Both the position numbers and the translations under genes were made by a program. This document shows positions 1 through 8,135 of a DNA stretch of 64,000 bases, piece by piece. The stretch is from Pelodictyon phaeoclathratiforme BU-1 (GTDB taxonomy: Bacteria > Bacteroidota > Chlorobiia > Chlorobiales > Chlorobiaceae), in NCBI RefSeq assembly GCF_000020645.1, contig NC_011060.1, positions 1-64,000 on the forward strand, given 5' to 3'. The notes beneath the pieces were generated by a model that was not told where the DNA came from, did no database searches, and worked only from the letters and a program-made list of their open reading frames with translations. The stretch's first letter is position 1. Each line of letters opens with the position of its first letter.

Positions 1-1464
1 ATGCTTGAAGTTACGTCAAATACGTTTCAAGGAAAAACCAAGAAAAACAGCTCAATGGAGCATCAAGTCTGGGAGGCCTGTCTTAATGCCATAAGGGAAA
101 AGATCAATCCTCTGGCTTTCAAGACCTGGTTTTTTCCAATCAAGCCGCTGAGCTTTTCGGGCAGTGAGCTGACAATTGAAGTTCCCAGCCAATTTTTTTA
201 CGAGTGGATAGAGGAAAATTATTCCTCCTTTTTAAAACTCGCACTCAAGGATGTGATCGGGCCCGAAGCAAAGTTGATGTATTCAATTGTGATGGATAAA
301 TCACAAGGGCAACCCGTCACCATAGAATTGCCACACCAGAACGCTATGAACGGCGATTTCATTGCCGCAAGTCGCGCAACAGAAGCACGTGCAAAAAACA
401 GTGAGGAATTTGAAAAAAACCTTGCCCGCTTTGAAACACACCTGAACTCAAAATATACCTTTGATACACTCATCAGGGGTGACTGTAATTCTCTGGCTTT
501 TGCAGCTTCAAAATCTGTTGCGCAAAGCCCCGGTCAAAATGCTTTTAATCCCCTGGTTATTTATGGCGGAGTAGGTCTTGGCAAAACACACATGATGCAG
601 GCTATCGGTAACAGTGTCCGTGAGAACCGGTTATCGGAAAGAGTGCTCTATGTATCAAGTGAAAAATTTGCAATCGACTTCGTCAACGCTATTCAGAATG
701 GAAAAATACAGGAATTTTCCTCGTTTTACCGCTCAATCGACGTACTGATTATTGACGATATTCAGTTTTTTTCGGGCAAGGAAAAAACACAGGAGGAAAT
801 TTTTCATATTTTCAACACCCTGCACCAATCAAACAAGCAGATTATTCTCTCGGCAGACAGACCCATCAAAGATATCAAGGGAATTGAAGACCGTTTGATC
901 TCACGCTTTAACTGGGGACTTTCAGCAGACATTCAACCTCCTGATTATGAGACCCGCAAGGCTATTATCCTCAGCAAACTCCATCAAAGCGGTGTGAATC
1001 TGGATGAAACCGTTATTGAATTCATTGCGACCAATGTCACCGAGAATGTGAGGGAACTGGAAGGATGCATTGTCAAACTGCTTGCGGCCCAATCGCTTGA
1101 TAACAGGGAAATTGATCTTCAGTTTACAAAATCAACACTGAAAGACATTATTCGCCACACAACAAAAAGGCTGACTCTCGATACGATAGAAAAAGCGGTC
1201 TGCTCTTACTTTTCTATTACGCCTAATGATCTGAAGGGAAAATCGAAAAAGAAGGAGATCGCCGTTGGACGACAGGTGGCGATGTATCTGTCGAAACTTC
1301 TGACCGATTCTTCACTGAAAACTATCGGCCTTCATTTTGGAGGAAGAGACCACTCAACCGTTATCCATGCTGTTAACACTACCACAAAAAAAGTTGACAC
1401 GATCGGGGATGAACGAAAAAAAATAGAAGAGATCAAAAAAAGAATAGAGATCCTCTCCATGTAG
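1..1464 (+). CDS. dnaA: Chromosomal replication initiator DnaA
   Basis: DnaA binds DnaA boxes at oriC, melts the adjacent AT-rich DNA and loads the replicative helicase. The 487-residue product has the four-domain layout. An N-terminal DnaB-interaction domain comes first, then a variable linker around residues 100-150. The AAA+ domain has Walker A GGVGLGKT (189-196) and Walker B VLIIDD (248-253). The C-terminal DNA-binding domain carries the DnaA signature GGRDHST at 447-453. The gene begins at base 1, so the true start could lie upstream; a second in-frame ATG at 55 (MEHQVWEA) resembles the usual DnaA start better. A DnaA-box-rich gap and dnaN follow, the classical origin arrangement. Identity is certain; the start is not. 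Confidence 0.97.
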   Translation: MLEVTSNTFQGKTKKNSSMEHQVWEACLNAIREKINPLAFKTWFFPIKPLSFSGSELTIEVPSQFFYEWIEENYSSFLKLALKDVIGPEAKLMYSIVMDKSQGQPVTIELPHQNAMNGDFIAASRATEARAKNSEEFEKNLARFETHLNSKYTFDTLIRGDCNSLAFAASKSVAQSPGQNAFNPLVIYGGVGLGKTHMMQAIGNSVRENRLSERVLYVSSEKFAIDFVNAIQNGKIQEFSSFYRSIDVLIIDDIQFFSGKEKTQEEIFHIFNTLHQSNKQIILSADRPIKDIKGIEDRLISRFNWGLSADIQPPDYETRKAIILSKLHQSGVNLDETVIEFIATNVTENVRELEGCIVKLLAAQSLDNREIDLQFTKSTLKDIIRHTTKRLTLDTIEKAVCSYFSITPNDLKGKSKKKEIAVGRQVAMYLSKLLTDSSLKTIGLHFGGRDHSTVIHAVNTTTKKVDTIGDERKKIEEIKKRIEILSM

Positions 1465-1745
1465 TTGCGGGTGTTGACAAGGTGTTGGGTAGGTGTTGAT
1501 ATCTTCTTGATAACCTGTGTGTTATCAACACGTGACTGCGTAGGGGATATTCATCAACAAACCATACACACATACAAGAGGGTACAAGGCACAGGTTATC
1601 AACACTTTTACTATCGTTATCACGTAGCGTAACATACAATTTTTAAATTAATTAGCAGAAATTTGCAGTTTGTTGTCCAGATATCCACATCGTCAACAAC
1701 AACAACAAATTTTTTAAATATTATAAATAGTTAAAGTTGGAGCAG
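1465..1745. other. oriC: Probable chromosomal replication origin (oriC)
   Basis: The dnaA-dnaN gap holds a cluster of DnaA-box-like 9-mers. TTATCAACA occurs at 1522-1530 and 1596-1604, and ATATCCACA at 1681-1689. Related sites are TCATCAACA at 1551-1559 and, reversed, TGTTGATAT at 1494-1502 and TGTTGACAA at 1472-1480. AT-rich stretches suited to unwinding lie at about 1638-1665 and 1707-1735. The position between dnaA and dnaN is a common bacterial origin site. The role is inferred from motif clustering and context; GC skew was not computed. Confidence 0.8.
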
Positions 1746-2870
1746 ATGAAACTCACCTCTTCGATCCGTCAATTACAGGATGCTATCGGCAAAGTTGCGC
1801 AAGCGATTCCCGCAAAAACCATTGATCCGCGTTTTGAAAATGTTCACCTCTCTATTGAGTCTGGTAGCCTGACGTTATTCGCTACTGATGGTGAGTTATC
1901 AATAACCGCGAAAAGTGATGTAGAAACAAGTGATTCTGGTAATATTGGTGTTAAGGCGAGGACTTTGCAGGATTTTCTGAGAAGTATGTACGATACCGCA
2001 GTAACCTTTGTTATTGAACGGCAGGAAATCAGTGATCATGGAACTCTCCATATTACCACAGACAAAGGCAAGTATAAAATACCCTGTCAGTTTGAAAGCA
2101 AGCAGGAAAAACATGAAAAAACGTACGATATCTCTCTTGAACTTGAAACAGCAGAATTTCTTGATCTGATCCAAAAAACAATTTTTGCCTGCAGTGTCGA
2201 TGGTATGAGACCCGCAATGATGGGGGTACTCTTTGAACTTGAAGGTAATACTATTACCGCAGTTTCGACTGATGGCCATCGGTTGGTACGATGCAGAAAA
2301 AACTACAACTCTGCAATTGGAGAAAAACAAAAAATCGTTATACCGGCACGCGTCCTTTCAATTTTACAAAAACTTGCACAGCACGAATTTATTACCATGA
2401 GTATAGATTCAGATCGCAGGTTTGTTCGTTTTATTATTGGTAATATTGTGCTTGATGCATCCCTGATTATTGAACCATATCCAAATTATGATGCAGTAAT
2501 TCCTGTAGAACACGACAAACATTTAATCATAGATCGCTCGATGATTTATGATTCTGTACGTCGTGTCGGACGTTTTTCAAGTATTGGAGATGTCAAGATG
2601 GTGATTGAAGGACAGTTACTGAAAGTTATGGCAGAAAATACAAATGAGGGTGAGGCTGCACAAGAAGAGATGCCATGTCTCTATACGGGAGATGATATTA
2701 CTATAGGTTTTAATTCAAGGTTTATCGAAGCTGCTCTTGCACATCTCGATGATAATGAAATCAGAATTGAATTGAAAAGTCCAACAACTGCAGTTATTTT
2801 TAAACCTCACAAGACGGAAGAGGATGATAAACTGATTGTGCTTGTTATGCCTGTGAGAATAAATAATTGA
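1746..2870 (+). CDS. dnaN: DNA polymerase III sliding clamp (beta subunit)
   Basis: The beta clamp encircles DNA and tethers polymerase III and repair enzymes. The 374-residue product has the usual clamp length, starting MKLTSSIRQLQDAI. It shows conserved clamp blocks such as AVSTDGHRLV in the middle domain and ends in the typical VMPVRINN. The ATG at 1746 is preferred over an in-frame TTG at 1737 because it gives the canonical MK-L start; GGAG at 1739-1742 lies very close to it. The gene sits downstream of the putative origin and 12 bases before recF, so the two are probably co-transcribed. Confidence 0.96.
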   Translation: MKLTSSIRQLQDAIGKVAQAIPAKTIDPRFENVHLSIESGSLTLFATDGELSITAKSDVETSDSGNIGVKARTLQDFLRSMYDTAVTFVIERQEISDHGTLHITTDKGKYKIPCQFESKQEKHEKTYDISLELETAEFLDLIQKTIFACSVDGMRPAMMGVLFELEGNTITAVSTDGHRLVRCRKNYNSAIGEKQKIVIPARVLSILQKLAQHEFITMSIDSDRRFVRFIIGNIVLDASLIIEPYPNYDAVIPVEHDKHLIIDRSMIYDSVRRVGRFSSIGDVKMVIEGQLLKVMAENTNEGEAAQEEMPCLYTGDDITIGFNSRFIEAALAHLDDNEIRIELKSPTTAVIFKPHKTEEDDKLIVLVMPVRINN

Positions 2871-2882
2871 GAGAGAAAATTT

Positions 2883-3992
2883 TTGAAATTACAGTGTATA
2901 CATTACGAGAATTTCAGAAACCACCGGTTATTGAATTTTGAGCCAAGTTATGGTATATCAATTCTTTATGGGCCTAACGCATCAGGAAAGACCTCTATAC
3001 TGGAAGGGGTTCACTATTGTGCATTGACAAGAGGTTTTCATAATGCACTTGATAGTGAGTGTCTCTATTTTTCTTCTGATTTCTTTGTTCTTGAAAGCAG
3101 TTTTCTCGATGCTACAGAACGTGCAACAACCGTCAGAGTTCTTTATACAAAGGAAAAAGAAAAAAAAATTATTGTTGATAAGAGCGAAATAAAGCCTTTT
3201 TCAAGACATATTGGAAGGATTCCTTGTATTACCTTTTCACCGGCAGAACTGGTAATTGTTAATGGTGCACCAGCAGAAAGAAGGCGTTTTCTTGATAATG
3301 CTATTTGTCAGACAAACCGAAGATATCTTGACGATCTGTTGGCCTATAAAAGGGTATTGCAACAAAGAAATGCCCTGATTGGTCAGATGTATGAAAAGAC
3401 AGGATCACAGAAAGAGATGCTTGCAATTTGGACAGATAGTCTTTCACGTCTTGCAGCCTCAATTGTTTATACAAGAATGCAGTTTTTATCTTCATTTTTG
3501 CCACTTTTTCAAACTCTCTATCAACTCTTATCGCCGGATGAGCATCCGACCATAGTGTATCGCTGCTCACTCGGAAAAGTTTTTCATGATAGTTCAATTG
3601 ATCAATTGTACAGCCAATTTCTTGTAAAGTTTGAAGAGACAGAACGAGAGGAAATTTTACGTGGGCAGACCATGACAGGCCCACATCGTGATGATTTACT
3701 TTTTTTACTCCATACCAGGGAGATTAAAAAATATGCTTCACAGGGCCAAATGCGCATCTTTCTTATAGCTCTCAAACTTTCACAACATCGTTTATTTTCA
3801 GATATCCTCGGCGAAAAACCAATTTGCCTGCTTGATGATCTGTTCAGTGAACTGGATGCGTCTCACTCAAATGCCATTTTTCGTCTGCTTGAAACATGCG
3901 GTCAAACGATTATTACATCTGCTGAAAATAAACCATATAGTCACGTTGATTCAATCTCTATCGAATCGTTGAAGGGTATAAAGGAGATGTAA
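2883..3992 (+). CDS. recF: DNA replication and repair protein RecF
   Basis: RecF is an SMC-like ATPase that helps load RecA at single-strand gaps and stalled forks. The 369-residue product begins MKLQCIHYENFRNHRLL. It carries Walker A (GPNASGKTS) near residue 35, the ABC-type signature region around YASQGQMR, and Walker B (ICLLDDLFSELD) near residue 317. The start codon is TTG, supported by the conserved N-terminus and a purine-rich GAGAGAAAA just upstream. It lies in the dnaA-dnaN-recF-DUF721 order common in bacteria and is followed after two bases by the DUF721 gene. Confidence 0.95.
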   Translation: MKLQCIHYENFRNHRLLNFEPSYGISILYGPNASGKTSILEGVHYCALTRGFHNALDSECLYFSSDFFVLESSFLDATERATTVRVLYTKEKEKKIIVDKSEIKPFSRHIGRIPCITFSPAELVIVNGAPAERRRFLDNAICQTNRRYLDDLLAYKRVLQQRNALIGQMYEKTGSQKEMLAIWTDSLSRLAASIVYTRMQFLSSFLPLFQTLYQLLSPDEHPTIVYRCSLGKVFHDSSIDQLYSQFLVKFEETEREEILRGQTMTGPHRDDLLFLLHTREIKKYASQGQMRIFLIALKLSQHRLFSDILGEKPICLLDDLFSELDASHSNAIFRLLETCGQTIITSAENKPYSHVDSISIESLKGIKEM

Positions 3993-3994
3993 AG

Positions 3995-4288
3995 GTGTCA
4001 CGCACAAAAAATCCCAAACAATTTTCAGTAGTGGCTGGTGAAATGTGTCAGGTATTGGGATTGACAGAAGCTTATCAGCAGTATAAAACATTACAGGTTT
4101 GGAAGAGTGTTGTTGGAGATACGATATCTGCATCAACAACAATAGAACGGTTCTCGAATGGGGTGTTGTTTATAAGAGTAAAAAATTCTACCTGGAGAAT
4201 GGAACTTAATTTCCGAAAACAGAACATTCTCGAAAAATTGAATGCTGCTTTGGAAAATTCGATGGTAAAAGAGATTATTTTTAAATAA
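3995..4288 (+). CDS. DUF721 domain protein (DciA-like)
   Basis: This 97-residue protein matches the DUF721 family, whose proteobacterial and actinobacterial members include DciA, a helicase operator/loader. Visible features are the conserved central segment (VWKSVVGDTISAST) and the RVKNSTWRMELNFRKQNIL block. The start is GTG at 3995, two bases after the recF stop; GGAG upstream lies inside recF, indicating translational coupling. Position right after recF is typical of this family. A role in helicase loading is an inference from the family and location. Confidence 0.85.
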   Translation: MSRTKNPKQFSVVAGEMCQVLGLTEAYQQYKTLQVWKSVVGDTISASTTIERFSNGVLFIRVKNSTWRMELNFRKQNILEKLNAALENSMVKEIIFK

Positions 4289-4320
4289 AAAGGAGCATCA
4301 TCTGCGATAATGCTCCTTTC
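4288..4320. terminator. Bidirectional intrinsic terminator
   Basis: The inverted repeat GGAGCAT (4292-4298) / ATGCTCC (4310-4316) is flanked by an A-run on the left and TTTC on the right. It lies between the convergent DUF721 and flavodiiron genes, so it could serve both strands. Confidence 0.75.
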
Positions 4321-4330
4321 CATAAAAACA

Positions 4331-5554
4331 TCAAAGATTGCAACTGAGTCGATAGATTTCTATCATTTTTTCTGCATAAGACTTTCCAAAAGCTATACAT
4401 TTCTCAAACTCGGGTTCATGTGGTTTGAATTTAACCATGACGTTCTGATCAAAAACCTTGAGTTTAAGCATGGTAAAGTTGCTCTCTATCATACGTACGG
4501 CTTCACCACTCCAACCGTATGAGCCAAATGCTGCAGCAAGTTTTCCCTTGTCGCGTATGGGGTTGATTGTTGCAAAAATTTGGTATATTTGGGGTAAAAT
4601 ATTCTGATTTATTGTTGGTGATCCTACAATAATACCTGAACAATGAGCGATCTTTTCTTCAAGTACAGATGCCTGGACGGATTCGATGTCACAGATATCG
4701 ATTTTGAAGTCACATGATTGGCTCAGTCCTTCAGCGATTTTCTCGGCCATTAATGTTGTGTTTTCATAGGCCGAAACGTACGCTATAAGAATGTTTTTTT
4801 CTTGTGGTAAAGCAATTGCAGTTGTTGCATATTTCATTGAAAGATCAACATATTTTTGCCAGTTTGATCTCAGAATCGGACCATGTCCCGGGCAAATAAT
4901 ATTGATATCAAGCGGTTTAATTTTTTCAATAGCCTGAAGCATGTATTTGCTGAATGGCCTCAGAATACTGTTAAAGTAGTAGGTAAATGAGTCGTCAAAA
5001 TCACCGACTGCATCATCAAACATTCCTGCATCGCAAAAATGTGATCCAAAAGAATCACAGGTGAATAAGATACGATCCTCTTCAAGCCAGGTATAAATGG
5101 TATCAGGCCAATGCAGATTAGGTGCATTGATAAAATGAAGGGTTTTATTACCAAGACTAAGAGTATCGCCTGTTTTGACGACCAATGATTTGAAATCATG
5201 GCCAGTCTGATCACGAAGAAACTTTATGGCGTTGCCACTGCCAACAACTGTTGCATTCGGGGCGATTGCAAGCAGGTTCCTGACATTGCCGGAGTGATCA
5301 GGTTCTGTATGGTCCACAACGATGTACTCAATTTCTGCCGGATCGGTAACTTGTTTTAATTTTGAAAGATACGCTGGCCAGAATTTTTCTTTTGTTGTTT
5401 CAATAACCGTTTTCTTTTCGGCATTTATGAAATAGGAGTTATAGGTCGTTCCATATTTCGTCTCCATAACAATGTCGAAGGTGATAAGACCAGGATCAAG
5501 AACACCAATCCAGCTTACGTCGTCTGTTATTTTCAGTATGTTGCTGTCTGTCAT
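4331..5554 (-). CDS. Flavodiiron protein (A-type; O2/NO reductase)
   Basis: Flavodiiron proteins reduce O2 to water or NO to N2O with electrons from rubredoxin or similar donors, protecting anaerobes. The 407-residue product has an N-terminal metallo-beta-lactamase-like diiron domain with ligand motif H-x-E-x-D-H (HTEPDH, residues 82-87). Further ligand segments follow (CDSFGSHF and ICPGHGPILR). A C-terminal flavodoxin domain starts near residue 253 (ILIAYVSAYENT) and binds FMN. No rubredoxin or flavin-reductase extension is fused, so it is the basic class. In a strict anaerobe such as a green sulfur bacterium the likely role is oxygen scavenging. It appears monocistronic, ending at the bidirectional terminator. 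Confidence 0.92.
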   Translation of the reverse strand: MTDSNILKITDDVSWIGVLDPGLITFDIVMETKYGTTYNSYFINAEKKTVIETTKEKFWPAYLSKLKQVTDPAEIEYIVVDHTEPDHSGNVRNLLAIAPNATVVGSGNAIKFLRDQTGHDFKSLVVKTGDTLSLGNKTLHFINAPNLHWPDTIYTWLEEDRILFTCDSFGSHFCDAGMFDDAVGDFDDSFTYYFNSILRPFSKYMLQAIEKIKPLDINIICPGHGPILRSNWQKYVDLSMKYATTAIALPQEKNILIAYVSAYENTTLMAEKIAEGLSQSCDFKIDICDIESVQASVLEEKIAHCSGIIVGSPTINQNILPQIYQIFATINPIRDKGKLAAAFGSYGWSGEAVRMIESNFTMLKLKVFDQNVMVKFKPHEPEFEKCIAFGKSYAEKMIEIYRLSCNL

Positions 5555-5632
5555 TATTACTATTAGGAAAATTCTAAAAAAATAAGGGTTTACCGTTCTA
5601 ATACATGCAAAATGTACTGAGAGTTCCCTCCA

Positions 5633-5669
5633 TGAACAGTGACGGTAATATAAGCAATATTACTGTTCA
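5633..5669. repeat. Imperfect hairpin between polB and the flavodiiron gene
   Basis: TGAACAGT (5633-5640) pairs with ACTGTTCA (5662-5669), with inner pairing GTAATAT/ATATTAC and a small bulge. It lies 3' of the minus-strand polymerase gene and upstream of the flavodiiron gene. No strong T-run follows, so it may be a weak terminator, an operator or an mRNA 3' end. Confidence 0.4.
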
Positions 5670-5680
5670 CAAAATGACTG

Positions 5681-8125
5681 TCAAGTCAATTCTCCACCGA
5701 ACGGATCTGTCTCCGTATGTCGTATCTCCCTTTGAAGTTCAATACCATCTGCAGAAAAAGAAAACAGTGTATCATCAGAAAAAATCATACTATAATCCTG
5801 GGGTTTAAAAAAGGGAAGAAATTTTTGACAATGCTCATCCAGACGCTTGAGGTAAAAGTGTGTATTTTCATCCGGTTTTTCTCTTTTCCATTCAGACGCA
5901 AGCTTTCCTTTATCGTACGCAGATGATCCTGCGCCCGTTCCTGCTATATAGAAAGTTATTCTCTCCCCTTTTGTTATGTTCAGTCCTGCCTTTATGACGA
6001 TTTCATAGGTTATTGCCTTTGATCTTTTACCTGATTTAACATCTTCAAGATATTGTTCGAGTGAATTTTTCAGGCTTTCTGTTCTTGAAAAATCAGAAAT
6101 ATCCAGTTCATGATTTAAAATCTTGTTTCTGTATTCGGTAAAAAGATTATGCAGTCCATTGATATCCTCGGTTAAGAGGGTTTCAAATCCTCTTCTAACA
6201 AAATCCCTTCCAAATTTCTCACCACTTCTGCTGGTAAGTGAAGAACCTTTCAGTTTCATCACATTATCATATCCAAGAAGGGCGTAATTTTTTTTCATAT
6301 AGGAAATCATTTTTTTGAATCTCCCGTCAAAGCCGATATTGATACCAGACGGCATAAGAGATGAGACTTCACTGACCAGTTCTCGTTCAGCCATTTCGCT
6401 CTGCACGTCCGGAGGTGGTATAAACAGAATACCATCCGTATCAACCTCAATGATCTTGCATCCTCTTGCTTCAAATTCCATGATCATTTTTTTTGCAAGA
6501 GCCTGTCCCGTTGTTGTTACCTTGTCGGCCTCATAAAAATCGTTGAAAATACCTCCACTGAATCCAAGGTAACCGTACATGGCATTGATCAGGATTTTGA
6601 AAGAACTTTGCATGGCATCAAAATTGGCAGCAAGGGTGGATTTTCCGAGAATATTTTCATTCCGTGCTCTCTCTTTTGCTTTGAATCGAAGCTCTTTAAG
6701 GTCGTTAAGTACCAATGGAAATATTTTCAGTTCATCACTTTTAGGGCAAATATCATATGAAAGCATGATTGAAGGATAGAGAGATTCAACATCCGCATAG
6801 ACAATAGGACCAAGAATGCCTTTAAGAAATATCTCGGTATATCCACCGGAGTGCTGTTGACCAGATGTGGGTTTTGGTATTGACTGCTTTCGACGCAGAT
6901 ACTCTCTTACAAAGAGTACCTCAATTTTGGCAGCCTGTCCAATACGAGAGGTCATGGCATACGTATATGGCAACATTTGTGAAAGGTAGAAATTGCTGCC
7001 GGATAGAAGTGATGAGAGCGCTCTTGTTTCGCGCACATCATCCAGGGCATAGGCAAGAAGCTTCTCATGATTATTTTGCCAAAGAGAGGCGATATCCTTG
7101 TATTCGATGTAGGTACGCTCTTTTGAGGCAAAACCAAAATGTTTTGCAACTGCTTTTAGTCCATAACTCTGCATTGAGCGCCGTGATACATCATAGCTTT
7201 GTACCAGAAAAAGGGTGTCGATGACATGGCGTCCCGGTATATCAAAAAAGGGATAATCAATGCTCCGTTCCGCAAAACGAATCGATGCTGGATATGTTTT
7301 TGCTAACAACCCATTACGTCCAATGGCAAAAGGAATACCATATCGATCACATCTTCGCTGCAGATAGGAGAGATCAAAACTGAAAATATTGTGTCCCTCA
7401 ATTACATCAGGATCCATTTTCACAATAAGGGTAACAAGCTCTTCAAGAAGCTCCTTTTCCGTCCTGTTTTTAGAATGAAGAACCTGTTCCCATCCCCTGC
7501 TATCACTCAAAGAAATGATAATCACCTCATCATCATCAAGAGCTGTTCCACTATTTTGCCTCTTCATGGGATCATAATGGGTCTCAATATCAAGCTGCAT
7601 TCGATACAGGTCGTCAAATATCATACCCTTGAAAAGGGTTTTTCCACTTTGCAGAAAGTATTGCGTGACAGCATCACCTTTACTGTAGAGCAGTGAATTA
7701 TTATCGTATTGTGTGTTTTTATCCTGATTCTCTGTTGTGTCGTTAAGACGTTTTCTGTTGATAAAATCAATAGCGCGTCTATGATTCTTCCAATTCCGAA
7801 AAATCGCAAGATTCTTGTAATAGTTCGTTCCAGCGAGCGTTACGAGCCAGAATTTCTCGTTTTCTTCAGGTATAAATCCGTCCAGTAAAGAGTTTTCAGA
7901 AAGGAAGAAAAATGGAAAAAATGGTTCATCATGATAACTGACCCCATTGTCATCCCTGTTGAATAGCCTAATATGGGTGTCTGAAAGCTGGTATGCTCCA
8001 ACAATCCGCTCCTCTTTATCTTTACCAAAGAGCAGATCGTTGGTTACGATATCACTGATTATGCTGTCCATGATTGCTTGTTTAATTGAGAGCGGAAACA
8101 CAGGATTATGTTTCATGTGAAACAC
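5681..8125 (-). CDS. Family B DNA polymerase
   Basis: A DNA-directed DNA polymerase of family B with an intact proofreading domain. The 814-residue product shows exonuclease motif I LDIET (D179, E181), motif II EGHNIFSFDL (about 242-252) and motif III YALDD (359-363). Polymerase motif A is ADVESLYPS (D445, 444-452), motif B is KILINAMYG (510-518) and motif C is VDTDG (562-564). All catalytic carboxylates are present, so it should be active. The start is GTG at 8125 or ATG at 8116; both fall in or next to a parS-like palindrome. The gene begins 10 bases after the mnmG stop, suggesting an operon. Family B enzymes occur sporadically in bacteria, mainly for repair and translesion roles; the role here is unknown. 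Confidence 0.9.
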   Translation of the reverse strand: MFHMKHNPVFPLSIKQAIMDSIISDIVTNDLLFGKDKEERIVGAYQLSDTHIRLFNRDDNGVSYHDEPFFPFFFLSENSLLDGFIPEENEKFWLVTLAGTNYYKNLAIFRNWKNHRRAIDFINRKRLNDTTENQDKNTQYDNNSLLYSKGDAVTQYFLQSGKTLFKGMIFDDLYRMQLDIETHYDPMKRQNSGTALDDDEVIIISLSDSRGWEQVLHSKNRTEKELLEELVTLIVKMDPDVIEGHNIFSFDLSYLQRRCDRYGIPFAIGRNGLLAKTYPASIRFAERSIDYPFFDIPGRHVIDTLFLVQSYDVSRRSMQSYGLKAVAKHFGFASKERTYIEYKDIASLWQNNHEKLLAYALDDVRETRALSSLLSGSNFYLSQMLPYTYAMTSRIGQAAKIEVLFVREYLRRKQSIPKPTSGQQHSGGYTEIFLKGILGPIVYADVESLYPSIMLSYDICPKSDELKIFPLVLNDLKELRFKAKERARNENILGKSTLAANFDAMQSSFKILINAMYGYLGFSGGIFNDFYEADKVTTTGQALAKKMIMEFEARGCKIIEVDTDGILFIPPPDVQSEMAERELVSEVSSLMPSGINIGFDGRFKKMISYMKKNYALLGYDNVMKLKGSSLTSRSGEKFGRDFVRRGFETLLTEDINGLHNLFTEYRNKILNHELDISDFSRTESLKNSLEQYLEDVKSGKRSKAITYEIVIKAGLNITKGERITFYIAGTGAGSSAYDKGKLASEWKREKPDENTHFYLKRLDEHCQKFLPFFKPQDYSMIFSDDTLFSFSADGIELQREIRHTETDPFGGELT
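8109..8124. promoter_or_regulatory. parS: Near-consensus parS site over the polB start
   Basis: TGTTTCATGTGAAACA matches the bacterial parS consensus (TGTTTCACGTGAAACA) except at one central base, which breaks perfect symmetry. It overlaps the translation start of the minus-strand family B polymerase gene. parS sites bind ParB and nucleate chromosome segregation near the origin. Confidence 0.7.
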
Positions 8126-8135
8126 GCACTGTTGC

